A stretch of DNA of 64,000 bases from RYN-230 sp963813975 (GTDB lineage Bacteria > Actinomycetota > Actinomycetes > Streptosporangiales > Streptosporangiaceae). The stretch lies in NCBI GenBank assembly GCA_963813975.1, contig CAWFAP010000006.1:1488001-1552000 (forward strand), given 5' to 3'. Below are positions 16,984-25,214 of the stretch, one piece after another; within the stretch, counting starts at the first letter, position 1, and every line of letters begins with the position of its first letter. Made by a program: the position numbers and the translations under genes. The notes below the pieces were generated by a model. That model saw nothing but the letters and a program-made list of their open reading frames with translations. It had not been told where the DNA came from and ran no database searches.

Positions 16984-17283
16984 CTACATGTGCGGGACGT
17001 CGTCGGGGATGTCGTAGAACGTGGGATGCCGGTAGACCTTGTCGCCCGACGGCGCGAAGAACGGGTCCTTCTCGTCCGGGCTCGAGGCGGTGATGTCGGC
17101 CGCCGCGACGACCCAGATGCTGACGCCCTCGTTGCGGCGCGTGTACAGGTCCCGCGCGTGGTGCAGCGCCATCTGCGGGTCGGCCGCGTGCAGCGAGCCC
17201 ACGTGCACGTGGTTGAGGCCCCGCTTGCCGCGCAGGAACACCTCATACAGCGGCCACTCCGAGCGCACCGGCGCGTCGTCCAT
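16984..17283 (-). CDS. paaB: 1,2-phenylacetyl-CoA epoxidase subunit PaaB
   Basis: A 99-residue protein of normal PaaB length, with EWPLYEVFLRGKRGLNHVHVGSLHAAD and a C-terminal YRHPTFYDIPDDVPHM (described as two segments). It is a small bridging subunit that helps the PaaA-PaaC dimers and reductase assemble. Its start abuts the paaA stop, overlapping by one base, so the subunits are probably made in balance. Confidence 0.95.
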   Translation of the reverse strand: MDDAPVRSEWPLYEVFLRGKRGLNHVHVGSLHAADPQMALHHARDLYTRRNEGVSIWVVAAADITASSPDEKDPFFAPSGDKVYRHPTFYDIPDDVPHM

Positions 17284-18254
17284 CAGGTGGTGTCCTTATC
17301 CTCGGCGGCCTGCTTGGCCGCGTGGGCAGCCGCGGCCTCGCGCACCCACGCTCCGTCGTCGTGCGCGGCCTTGCGCTGCGCCACCCGCTGCGCGTTGCAC
17401 GGGCCGTTGCCCTTGACCACCGCGGTGAACTCGGCCCAGTCCACGGCCCCGAAGTCGTAGTGGCCGCGTTCGCTGTTCCAGCCCAGGTCCGGGTCGGGCA
17501 GGGTGACGCCGAGTTTCCCGGCCTGCGGCACGGTCATGTCCACGAAACGCTGCCGCAGCTCGTCGTTGGTGTGCCGCTTGATGCCCCAGGCCATCGACTG
17601 GGCCGTGTTCGGCGACTGCTCGTCGGGTGGCCCGAACATCATCAGCGAGGGCCACCAGAACCGGTTGGTCGCGTCCTGGACCATCGCGCGCTGCGCTGCG
17701 GAGCCGCGCATCATCGTCATCAGCAGCTCATATCCCTGCCGCTGGTGGAAGGACTCCTCCTTGCAGATGCGCACCATCGCGCGGGCGTAGGGCCCGTAGG
17801 AGGAGCGGCACAGCGGCACCTGATTGCAGATGGCGGCCCCGTCGACCAGCCACCCGATCACCCCGACGTCCGCATACGTGAGCGTCGGATAGTTGAAGAT
17901 GGAAGAGTACTTCTGCCGCCCGCTGACCAGCCTGGCGGTGAGGTCGGCCCGGTCGGCGCCGAGGGTCTCGGCGGCCGAGTAGAGGTACATGCCGTGGCCG
18001 GCCTCGTCCTGCACCTTGGCGATCAGGACCGCCTTGCGGCGAAGCGACGGGGCACGCGTGATCCAGTTGCCCTCGGGCTGCATGCCGATGATCTCCGAGT
18101 GCGCGTGCTGGGCGATCTGGCGGATCATCGTCGCCCGGTAGTGGTCGGGCATCCAGTCCCGGGGCTCGATCCGGCGGTCACGCTCGATCGTCTCGTCGAA
18201 GTGGGCTTCGAGTCCGGCCGCCCGGCCGTTGGCGACGGCGGTCACCGGTCCCAC
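17283..18254 (-). CDS. paaA: 1,2-phenylacetyl-CoA epoxidase catalytic subunit PaaA
   Basis: A 323-residue ferritin-like di-iron protein. It has the two metal motifs of PaaA, VQDEAGHGMYLY (DExxH) and CKEESFHQRQG (ExxxH/ExxH region). It uses O2 to convert phenylacetyl-CoA to the ring-1,2-epoxide. The start is probably GTG 18245, which overlaps the paaZ stop (GTGA); GTG 18254 is three codons upstream in the same frame. C-terminal residues after about 305 are an Ala-rich tail. Confidence 0.95.
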   Translation of the reverse strand: MGPVTAVANGRAAGLEAHFDETIERDRRIEPRDWMPDHYRATMIRQIAQHAHSEIIGMQPEGNWITRAPSLRRKAVLIAKVQDEAGHGMYLYSAAETLGADRADLTARLVSGRQKYSSIFNYPTLTYADVGVIGWLVDGAAICNQVPLCRSSYGPYARAMVRICKEESFHQRQGYELLMTMMRGSAAQRAMVQDATNRFWWPSLMMFGPPDEQSPNTAQSMAWGIKRHTNDELRQRFVDMTVPQAGKLGVTLPDPDLGWNSERGHYDFGAVDWAEFTAVVKGNGPCNAQRVAQRKAAHDDGAWVREAAAAHAAKQAAEDKDTT

Positions 18255-20272
18255 TCCTTCGCGACCATGGTGAGCACGTCGTAGGTCGCCGCCACCGAGC
18301 CATCCTGCCTGGTGACCTCGGCATCCCAGCGCACCTCACCGAAGTCGCCGTCGCGGGGGCTGATCTGCTTGCAGGTCAGCGTCACGGTCAGCTCGTCGCC
18401 AGGGTAGACCGGGGTGAGGAAGCGCAGGTTGTCCAGGCCGTAATTCGCGAGCACCGGGCCCGGGTCCGGCTGGACGAACAGTCCGGCGGCGAAGGACAGC
18501 ACCAGGTAGCCGTGGGCGACGCGGCCGTCGAAGAACGGGTTGGCCGCCGCGGCCTGCTCGTCCATGTGCGCGTAGAACGTGTCCCCGGTGAACTCGGCGA
18601 AATGCTCGACGTCCTCCAGCGTCACGACCCGCGGGCCGCCGGTGACCGTGTCTCCGGTCCGCAGTTCGGCCAGCGACTTGGTGAACGGGTGAGCGCCCTC
18701 AGCGCCGCGCGGAGCGCCCTTGACCCAGCGCCCGGTCACGGCGCCGAGCATGCGCGGGCTGGCCTGCACCGCGGTGCGCTGCATGTGGTGCAGCACGCCC
18801 CGGACGCCGCCCATCTCCTCGCCGCCGCCGGCCCGGCCCGGGCCGCCGTGGACGAGCATGGGCAGCGGTGAGCCATGACCGGTCGATTCCTCGGCGTCGT
18901 CCTGGTCGAGCACGAGCAGCCGGCCGTGCCACGGTGCGAGGCCGAGGACCACGTCGCGCGCGAAGCCGGCGTCGCCGGTGACGACGGATCCGGCCAGGCT
19001 GCCGCGGCCGCGGGCGGCCAGCCCGATCACCTCATCGGTGCCGGTGTAGCCCATGACGGTGCTCACCGGCCCGAAGGCCTCGATCTCGTGCGGCTCGGCC
19101 CGGGTGGCGTCGTCGCAGCGCACCAGCAGCGGCGAGATGAACGCTCCCTGGTCCGCGTCCGCGCCCGTGACCTGGACATGCTCCGGGTCACCGAAGACCA
19201 GCTGCCCCGCCGACTCGAGCGCCTTCAGGGACCGGCGGACCTCTTCGCGCTGCTCCAGGCTGGCCAGCGCGCCCATCCGCACCGCTTCATCGGCAGGATT
19301 TCCAATAACGATCTTTTCCAGCCGGGCCCGCGCCGCATCGATGACCGCGTCCAGCTGCGAGGCGGGCACGAAGGCCCGGCGGATCGCCGTGCATTTCTGC
19401 CCGGCCTTCACCGTCATCTCGGTGACGAGCTGCCTGACGTACAGGTCGAACTCGGGGGTGCCTGGTGTGGCGTCCGGGCCGAGGAGCGAGCAGTTGAGCG
19501 AGTCCGCCTCGGCGTTGAAACGCACCGAGCGGGCGGCCACGTTCGGATGCGCCCGCAGTCGCCGTGCGGTCGAGGCGGACCCGGTGAAGCCCAGCAGGTC
19601 CTGCTCGCCGAGGTGGTCCAGCAGGTCACCCGCGCTGCCGCAGACGAGCTGCAAGGCACCTTCGGGCAGGATCCCGGACCCGATGATCAGCTCGACCAGG
19701 CGCGCGGTCAGGTAGGCGGTCTGCGACGCGGGCTTGATCAGGGTCGGGACACCTGCGATGAGCGCCGGGGCCAGCTTCTCCAGCGGCCCCCACACCGGGA
19801 AGTTGAAGGCATTGATCTGCACGGCCACGCCGTGGAGAGGAGTGAGGATGTGCTGGCCGACGAACTGGCCGCCCCGGCCGAGCGGCTCAACCGCCCCTTC
19901 GGGGTAGACGGTGTCGTTGGGCAGTTCCCGCCGGGCCTTGCTCGCGTAGCCGAGCAGCACGCCGATGCCGCCGTCGATGTCGAACTTCGAGTCACCGAGT
20001 GTCGCGCCGGTCCGGGCGGAGAGCGCGTACAGCTCCTCGCGGTGCTCGCGGAGCATCGACCCGGCCGCCTTGGCCAGGGCCGCCCGCTCGTGGAAGGTCA
20101 GCGCACGCAGGGCCGGGCCGCCTACCTGGCGGCCGTGATCCAGCGCGGCGCCCATGTCGATGCCTGCCGAGGAAATACGCGCGACTTCGTCCCCGGTCAC
20201 CGCGTCGAGGACCGGCCGCCCGTCCGCGGGTGCGGTCCACTGTCCGCTCACGTAGCTGCGCAGCACCGGCAT
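18242..20272 (-). CDS. paaZ: Oxepin-CoA hydrolase / 3-oxo-5,6-dehydrosuberyl-CoA semialdehyde dehydrogenase
   Basis: A 676-residue bifunctional enzyme. The N-terminal aldehyde dehydrogenase domain (to about residue 515) contains RFNAEADSLNCS (catalytic Glu) and GQKCTAIRRAF (catalytic Cys). The C-terminal MaoC-like hydratase (about 535-676) contains FTGDTFYAHMDE and GRVAHGYLVLS. It opens the oxepin ring and oxidises the resulting aldehyde. It is the first gene of the minus-strand paa operon, divergent from paaG with 55 bases between. Confidence 0.95.
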   Translation of the reverse strand: MPVLRSYVSGQWTAPADGRPVLDAVTGDEVARISSAGIDMGAALDHGRQVGGPALRALTFHERAALAKAAGSMLREHREELYALSARTGATLGDSKFDIDGGIGVLLGYASKARRELPNDTVYPEGAVEPLGRGGQFVGQHILTPLHGVAVQINAFNFPVWGPLEKLAPALIAGVPTLIKPASQTAYLTARLVELIIGSGILPEGALQLVCGSAGDLLDHLGEQDLLGFTGSASTARRLRAHPNVAARSVRFNAEADSLNCSLLGPDATPGTPEFDLYVRQLVTEMTVKAGQKCTAIRRAFVPASQLDAVIDAARARLEKIVIGNPADEAVRMGALASLEQREEVRRSLKALESAGQLVFGDPEHVQVTGADADQGAFISPLLVRCDDATRAEPHEIEAFGPVSTVMGYTGTDEVIGLAARGRGSLAGSVVTGDAGFARDVVLGLAPWHGRLLVLDQDDAEESTGHGSPLPMLVHGGPGRAGGGEEMGGVRGVLHHMQRTAVQASPRMLGAVTGRWVKGAPRGAEGAHPFTKSLAELRTGDTVTGGPRVVTLEDVEHFAEFTGDTFYAHMDEQAAAANPFFDGRVAHGYLVLSFAAGLFVQPDPGPVLANYGLDNLRFLTPVYPGDELTVTLTCKQISPRDGDFGEVRWDAEVTRQDGSVAATYDVLTMVAKEWDR

Positions 20273-20297
20273 GCGGGGCCCTCCCTCGGAATTACCG

Positions 20298-20311
20298 ACC
20301 GAACATTCAGT
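20298..20311. promoter_or_regulatory. PaaR-type operator candidate between paaZ and paaG
   Basis: ACCGAACATTCAGT is an imperfect 14-base palindrome (AC-GAA--TTC-GT). It lies in the divergent paaZ-paaG promoter region, just before a TATGTTAT -10-like stretch. It matches the core of the perfect palindrome before paaI at 10 of 14 positions, so one TetR-family regulator, probably the one at 21687, may bind both. Confidence 0.55.
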
Positions 20312-20327
20312 ATGTTATTCTACGGGC

Positions 20328-21137
20328 ATGGGCCCTGGCCACCCCCACCCCCCGGCCGATGACACCGTGCCGGTCTCCGTCACCCATGCTGGTGCGGTCG
20401 CCACGATCACGATGGGCACCCCGGCGCTCACGGCGGCCGCTAAGCAGGCCCTGCTGGATGCTCTTCTCCGGCTCGCGGATGACGACAGCGTGCGGGCGAT
20501 CGTCCTGACCGGCACCGGGCGCGTGTTCTGCGCCGGGCAGGATCTCACCGAGCATGCGGCCGCGCTGGGCGAGGATCCGGCCACCGCCTTCGGCACTCTC
20601 GCTGAGCACTACACCCCGATTATCACCGCGCTCGCGTCTGCGCCCAAGCCCGTGGTGGCGGCGATCAACGGCACCTGCGCGGGCGCCGGGATGTCCCTGG
20701 CACTCGCCTGTGACCTGCGCCTATGTTCCGACATCGCCAAATTCTCCGCCGCCTTCACCGGCATCGGCCTGGCGCCCGATTCCGGGCTATCGCTGACCCT
20801 GGCCCGGGCAGCCGGCAGTGCCCGGGCCAGCGAGCTCATCCTGCTCAACGAGCCGTTCAGCGCCGCGGACGCCCTGAGCTGGGGCCTGGTGGGGCGCCTC
20901 GTCCCCGCGGCGGAGCTGGCCGCCGAGGCCGCCACGGTCGCCGGGCGCCTGGCTTCCGGGCCCACGCTGGCCTACGCCGTCGCCAAGCAGGCCCTCGCCC
21001 GGGCGTGGGGGCGTCCGCTGGCGGACGTCCTCGCCGGCGAGCAGGAGGACCAGCAGCGGCTCGGCCTGACCGAGGACCACCGCGACGCCGTCGCGGCCTT
21101 TCTCAGCAAGCAGCGTCCCGTCTTCCGGGGGCGCTGA
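20328..21137 (+). CDS. paaG: Enoyl-CoA hydratase/isomerase, PaaG-like
   Basis: A 269-residue crotonase-fold protein with the oxyanion-hole segments VFCAGQDLTEH and INGTCAGAGMSLALACDLRL. In the paa pathway PaaG isomerises ring-epoxyphenylacetyl-CoA to oxepin-CoA. The GAGQDL-type signature and the position next to paaZ support PaaG over the hydratase PaaF, which is not otherwise present. ATG 20328 is chosen because the preceding in-frame ATG lies within the paaZ gene. Confidence 0.82.
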   Translation: MGPGHPHPPADDTVPVSVTHAGAVATITMGTPALTAAAKQALLDALLRLADDDSVRAIVLTGTGRVFCAGQDLTEHAAALGEDPATAFGTLAEHYTPIITALASAPKPVVAAINGTCAGAGMSLALACDLRLCSDIAKFSAAFTGIGLAPDSGLSLTLARAAGSARASELILLNEPFSAADALSWGLVGRLVPAAELAAEAATVAGRLASGPTLAYAVAKQALARAWGRPLADVLAGEQEDQQRLGLTEDHRDAVAAFLSKQRPVFRGR

Positions 21138-21201
21138 CGTGGCGTCCCGCGGCAGCGCCACCCCTCCGCCGCCCCCGGCGTGCGACCCGGCCAGATATCG
21201 T

Positions 21202-21217
21202 TACCGGACGTCCGGTA
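21202..21217. promoter_or_regulatory. Perfect palindromic operator upstream of paaI
   Basis: TACCGGACGTCCGGTA is a perfect 16-base palindrome lying 22 bases before the paaI GTG. Its position, and its likeness to the site in the paaZ-paaG gap, fit a TetR-type repressor site for the paaI-paaR transcript. Confidence 0.65.
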
Positions 21218-21239
21218 GCTAATTCGGGAGGCGATCGCG

Positions 21240-21656
21240 GTGCCGCAAGTGCCCAGCGTCGAGGCGATGATGGCGAGGGACGAGGCGTCGCACGGCCTGG
21301 GCATCGAGCTGGTCGACCACGCTGAAGGGCGGGCCGTGACCCGCATGACCGTCCGTCCCGACATGCTGAACGGGCACGCGGTGGCCCACGGTGGCCTGAT
21401 CTTCACGCTGGCGGACACGGCCTTTGCCTGCGCGTGCAACAGCTACGGGCCGGTGACGGTCGCCGCGGCGGCCGAGATCGTGTTCGTCGCCCCCGCGCAC
21501 GCCGGCGACGTTCTCACCAGCGAGGCCCTCGTGCGAACCCGCTTCGGCCGGGCGGGGCTGTACGACGTCACCGTCCGCCGCGACGGCGCCGTGATCGCCG
21601 AATTCCGCGGGCGCAGCCACCAGCTGGCCCAGCCGGTTGCGGGACCGGCTGAGTAG
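21240..21656 (+). CDS. paaI: Hydroxyphenylacetyl-CoA thioesterase, PaaI-like
   Basis: A 138-residue hotdog-fold thioesterase with the PaaI signature NGHAVAHGGLIFTLADTAFA (catalytic Asp in LAD) and ACNSYG. It releases CoA from dead-end pathway intermediates. GTG 21240 follows GGGAGGCG by 6 bases. It lies 102 bases after paaG, behind the palindromic operator, and probably shares a transcript with the TetR gene downstream. Confidence 0.92.
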   Translation: MPQVPSVEAMMARDEASHGLGIELVDHAEGRAVTRMTVRPDMLNGHAVAHGGLIFTLADTAFACACNSYGPVTVAAAAEIVFVAPAHAGDVLTSEALVRTRFGRAGLYDVTVRRDGAVIAEFRGRSHQLAQPVAGPAE

Positions 21657-21686
21657 GCGGCCGGGCGTGGTCCGGGGAGGGGCATC

Positions 21687-22319
21687 GTGATCTCGCCGTC
21701 ACTACCGCGTACGGATCGCCCGGCGGACGCACCGCGGCGCGGCCGCCCCGGTCATGACCTGGAGTCCGTGCTCGCGGCGGCCGTCGAGATCTTCAACGAA
21801 CGCGGCTACGACGGCACGAGCATGAGAGACCTCTCGGCCCGGCTGGGTATCGCGAAGTCGGCGATCTATCACCATGTGACCGGCAAGGAGGAGTTGCTCA
21901 GGCTGGCCCTGGACCGGGCGCTGACCGGGCTCTCGGCCGTGGCGGACCAGGCCCGCGCTCTCGACGCCCCGGCGATAGAGCGCCTGGAGTACCTGGTCCG
22001 TGGCAGCGTCGGCGTGCTGGAAGCCGAGTTGCCCTACGTCACCCTGCTCCTGCGGGTGCGCGGCAATACCAAGGTCGAGCGGGCCGCGCTGGACCGGCGG
22101 CGCGCCTTCGACCGGTTCGTGGCCGAGCTGGTCCGGGAGGCCCAGCGCGATGATGACATCGACCCGGGCCGTGACGCACTCATCACGGCCCGCCTGCTAT
22201 TCGGGCTGGTCAACTCGATCGTCGAGTGGTACCGGCCGACGCGGCGCGCGGCCACGCGACCGCTCGCGGACGCGGTCTGCGCCATGGCCTTCGACGGCCT
22301 GCGCGTGCGGCCCGGCTAG
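21687..22319 (+). CDS. paaR: TetR-family regulator, probable PaaR
   Basis: A 210-residue protein with a TetR HTH at about residues 25-70 (FNERGYDGTSMRDLSARLGI, KSAIYHHVTGKEELL) and a TetR C-terminal ligand domain. Actinobacterial paa clusters are commonly controlled by a TetR-type PaaR that releases DNA on binding phenylacetyl-CoA. This gene's place directly behind paaI fits. Start GTG 21687 has GGGGAGG upstream. The symbol rests on context, not on a unique motif. Confidence 0.8.
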   Translation: MISPSLPRTDRPADAPRRGRPGHDLESVLAAAVEIFNERGYDGTSMRDLSARLGIAKSAIYHHVTGKEELLRLALDRALTGLSAVADQARALDAPAIERLEYLVRGSVGVLEAELPYVTLLLRVRGNTKVERAALDRRRAFDRFVAELVREAQRDDDIDPGRDALITARLLFGLVNSIVEWYRPTRRAATRPLADAVCAMAFDGLRVRPG

Positions 22320-22405
22320 CCGCGCCGGCTCGGGCACCCCAGGCGCCCCGGCCGGGTGACCTGAGCGCGGACAGCGGACGATGTGGTCTGGAGGGGGAGT
22401 CGCGG

Positions 22406-23623
22406 ATGAGTTCGTGGAGGTCAGCCTCGAGCAAGGGAGCACACGTGGATCAGCTCAGCCTCGGAGTGGTATCGCGGTCAGAGAAGGAGAATGAGCGGCG
22501 GCTCCCGATCCATCCGCTGCATGTCCAGCGGATCGATGCCGGGCTCGGGGAGCGCGTTTATCTCGAGCGCGGCTATGGCGAGCGGTTTGGCGTGCCCGAT
22601 GAGCAGCTGGCATCGTGCGTGGCCGGGTTCCGCACGCGCGAGGAACTCCTCACGGAATGCGATGTCGTCCTGCTGCCCAAGCCGCAGCCCCAGGATCTCG
22701 CGATGATGGGGGACGGGCAGGTCCTGTGGGGCTGGCCGCACTGTGTCCAGGACGAGGAGATCACCCAGCTGAGCATCGAGCGGCGGCTGACCCTGATCGC
22801 CTTTGAGGCGATGAACTACTGGAAGGCTGACGGCTCGTTCGGCCTGCATGTCTTTCACAAGAACAACGAACTGGCCGGCTACTGCTCGGTGCTGCATGCC
22901 CTGGGGCTCATCGGGACGACCGGTGAATATGGCCGCCGGCTCCGGGCGGCCGTCATCAGTTTCGGGGCTACCGGCCGGGGCGCGGTAACGGCGCTCAGCG
23001 CGTACGGCGTGAACGACGTCAACGTCCTGACCCACCGTGACATCAACGCCGTCGGTTCCCAGATCAACTCGGCGCACATGGTGCACTTCGAGCAGGACGC
23101 CGGCGACCCCAGCCGCTGCTACATGCGGCGCGGGAACAGCCGGGTACCGCTGGCGGCCTTTCTCGCCGAGCACGACATCGTGGTCAACTGCGTGCTCCAG
23201 GACACCGACGCGCCGCTGATGTTCGTCACCAGTGGCGAGCTGGACTCCTTCGCGCGCGGCAGCCTCATCGTGGACGTGTCCTGCGACGAGGGCATGGGCT
23301 TCGGCTGGGCGCGGCCCACCACCTTCGCCGAGCCCATGGTCACGGTCGGCAATAACGTCTCCTATTACGCCGTGGATCACAGTCCATCGCACCTGTGGAA
23401 CTCCGCCACCTGGGAGATAAGCGAGGCCCTGCTCCCGTACCTGCGCCCGGTGCTGTCCGGCCCCCCGGCGTGGGACGCGAACGAGACGATCCGGCGGGCC
23501 ATCGAAATCCGCGGCGGGGTCATCCGCAATCCGCGCATCCTGTCCTTCCAGCACCGTTCACCGGACTACCCGCACCCACCGCTGGGCCTTCACGATCACC
23601 GCAGGCAGGCAGGTGCGAAATGA
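22406..23623 (+). CDS. N5-(carboxyethyl)ornithine synthase-like / alanine dehydrogenase-family protein
   Basis: A 405-residue protein with the N-terminal AlaDH/PNT fold (LGVVSRSEKENERRLPIHP, as in CEO synthase) and a Rossmann segment RAAVISFGATGRGAVTALSAYG. The long VVNCVLQDTDAPLMFV and LIVDVSCDEGMGF segments match the same family. Such enzymes reductively condense pyruvate with an amino acid such as ornithine or lysine, using NADPH. The substrate is uncertain. ATG 22406 follows GGAGGGGGAG; GTG 22445 is a second choice. Its stop overlaps the next start (ATGA). Confidence 0.8.
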   Translation: MSSWRSASSKGAHVDQLSLGVVSRSEKENERRLPIHPLHVQRIDAGLGERVYLERGYGERFGVPDEQLASCVAGFRTREELLTECDVVLLPKPQPQDLAMMGDGQVLWGWPHCVQDEEITQLSIERRLTLIAFEAMNYWKADGSFGLHVFHKNNELAGYCSVLHALGLIGTTGEYGRRLRAAVISFGATGRGAVTALSAYGVNDVNVLTHRDINAVGSQINSAHMVHFEQDAGDPSRCYMRRGNSRVPLAAFLAEHDIVVNCVLQDTDAPLMFVTSGELDSFARGSLIVDVSCDEGMGFGWARPTTFAEPMVTVGNNVSYYAVDHSPSHLWNSATWEISEALLPYLRPVLSGPPAWDANETIRRAIEIRGGVIRNPRILSFQHRSPDYPHPPLGLHDHRRQAGAK

Positions 23624-23994
23624 GCGCGTTCTCTGATGCCGAGCTGACCTACCTGGCCAAGGGCCTGCTCGGTCGGCTCGCCACCATCGACGGCGCCGGG
23701 ATGCCGCACGTCGTTCCCCTCGGCTGGCGCTACCACCCCGGGCTGGACGTGATCGACATAGGCGGCCGGGACTTCGCCCGGTCCCGGAAGTTCCGCAACG
23801 CGCAGCACAACCCGAACGTCGCCCTGGTGGTCGATGACGTGCTGCCACCGTGGCGGCCCCGATGCGTGATGATCCGCGCCCGGGCTGAGGCTCTCGCCGA
23901 TGCGACCGGGGCGGACGGCCAGCCGACCGGGCCCATCATCCGGCTGCATCCCACGGAAGTGATCAGCTGGGGGATGGAGTTCGCCGGGGAGTAG
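23620..23994 (+). CDS. PPOX-class (pyridoxamine oxidase-like) F420/flavin-binding protein
   Basis: A 124-residue split-barrel protein: GLLGRLATIDGAGMPHVVPLGWRY, then FRNAQHNPNVALVVDD, and a C-terminal RLHPTEVISWGME. The family binds F420, FMN or haem and reduces or oxidises small molecules. Its ATGA overlap with the CEO-synthase-like gene makes the two a coupled pair. A shared pathway is likely, but its product is unknown. Confidence 0.85.
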   Translation: MSAFSDAELTYLAKGLLGRLATIDGAGMPHVVPLGWRYHPGLDVIDIGGRDFARSRKFRNAQHNPNVALVVDDVLPPWRPRCVMIRARAEALADATGADGQPTGPIIRLHPTEVISWGMEFAGE

Positions 23995-24068
23995 TGCGCG
24001 CGGGGCCCAGGCCCGGCCCGGCCGGCTCCCGGTCGCCCTCCGGTTCCCCTCGCCGCGATACTGAGTGC

Positions 24069-24827
24069 GTGGGAACCCCGCTATCGGCTCTGGCGCAGTA
24101 CTTCGACCACTGGTACGCCGGCATGGCCGAGTCGCCTGTGAAAGATGAGATCCAGCAGCGTCACCTGGGCCTGCCGCCCGGCCTGCTGTCGACCAGCCTG
24201 CTCAGCTGGGTGGGGATAGCCGAGGTCACCGAGGCGCTGGGCCTGTCTCCCGGTGCCATCCTGCTGGATCTCGCGTGCGGCCGCGGGGGCTACGGCCTGG
24301 AGATCGCCGCCCGCACGGATGCCCGGCTGGTCGGGGTCAACTTCTCCGCCGAGGCGATACATCAGGCCCGCCAGCAGGCGCGGCGGCTCGGCCGCACCGC
24401 GGCGTTTCATGTCGCCGACCTCGCCGCGCCCGGGCTGGGCACCGGCTCGGCCGGCGCGGTGCTCTGTGTGGATGCCATCCAGTTCGCTCCGCGGCCAGAC
24501 GCCGCCTACCGCGAACTGCGCCGGGTCCTCGCGCCCGGCGGACAGGCCGTCCTGACCTGCTGGGAAGCCGTGAACCCAGATGACGAACGGGTGCCGGACC
24601 GGCTGCGCCGGGTCAACCTGCGTACCGGGCTGGCCGCAGCGGGCTTTGGCGCTGTCCAGGTCCGGGAACGATCCGGCTGGCGGGCGGCTGAGCGATCGAT
24701 GTGGGAAGAAGCCGCCGCCCTGGATCCCGGCGATGACCCTGCGCTGCAGTCCTTCCACGACGAAGGCGTGCGCTCCCTGGGCACCTTCACCCTGCTACGC
24801 CGGGTCATGGCCACAGCGACCGCCTGA
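24069..24827 (+). CDS. SAM-dependent methyltransferase, class I
   Basis: About 252 residues with a Rossmann methyltransferase core: motif I LLDLACGRGGYGLEIA, then VGVNFSAEAIHQA (motif II), VLCVDAIQFAPRPDAAYRELRRVLAPGG (motifs IV-V, described as one region). No specific substrate is evident. The start is uncertain: GTG 23994 abuts the PPOX stop and gives a basic, low-complexity N-terminal stretch, while GTG 24069 gives a standard N-terminus. I use the latter. It follows the PPOX gene on the same strand. Confidence 0.82.
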   Translation: MGTPLSALAQYFDHWYAGMAESPVKDEIQQRHLGLPPGLLSTSLLSWVGIAEVTEALGLSPGAILLDLACGRGGYGLEIAARTDARLVGVNFSAEAIHQARQQARRLGRTAAFHVADLAAPGLGTGSAGAVLCVDAIQFAPRPDAAYRELRRVLAPGGQAVLTCWEAVNPDDERVPDRLRRVNLRTGLAAAGFGAVQVRERSGWRAAERSMWEEAAALDPGDDPALQSFHDEGVRSLGTFTLLRRVMATATA

Positions 24828-24859
24828 CCAGGCCCGCCGCCCGGCACCGCGGCGGACAG

Positions 24860-25065
24860 GTGCCCTACTACGACGCCCTGCCCAAGCACGTCGTGTCCGC
24901 CACCTTGGATCGGGTGCAGTGGAACAACTCAGTTCTGCTCCAACGGCCGGCGCCTTTTCGCCGACGGGACCACCCCGCTGCTCGCAGGCTCATCGGCACG
25001 AAGACCACCAGCCGTGGGGTCGTCGTCCACATCTACCAGCCGTCAGGCAAGCCGGAATACGGCCC
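24860..25065 (+). pseudogene. Decayed dihydrofolate reductase-like (RibD C-terminal family) gene
   Basis: Three pieces of one family are visible. In one frame, DALPKHVVSATLDRVQWNNSVLL (24870-24940) matches the mid-part of DHFR/RibD-C proteins. In another frame, RRLFADGTTPLL (24948-24983) matches the late LFGDGTPPL motif. Back in the first frame, TKTTSRGVVVHIYQPSG (from about 25000) is the C-terminal strand. The first ~65 and about 100 central residues are missing and the frame shifts, so this is a deletion derivative, not a working gene. Confidence 0.6.
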
Positions 25066-25214
25066 GGCCGCCACCGAGCACGACGGTGACGCCGTCAAGG
25101 ACTCCGTGAGCCGGTCAGCCGCGACGTAGGCGGCCTCCGGCGGGACAGTCCCGGACCAGCGGCATCCGCGTCACCCGGAACCGCCCCTGTCGCCGGCTGG
25201 TCACCGGCGCTCGC

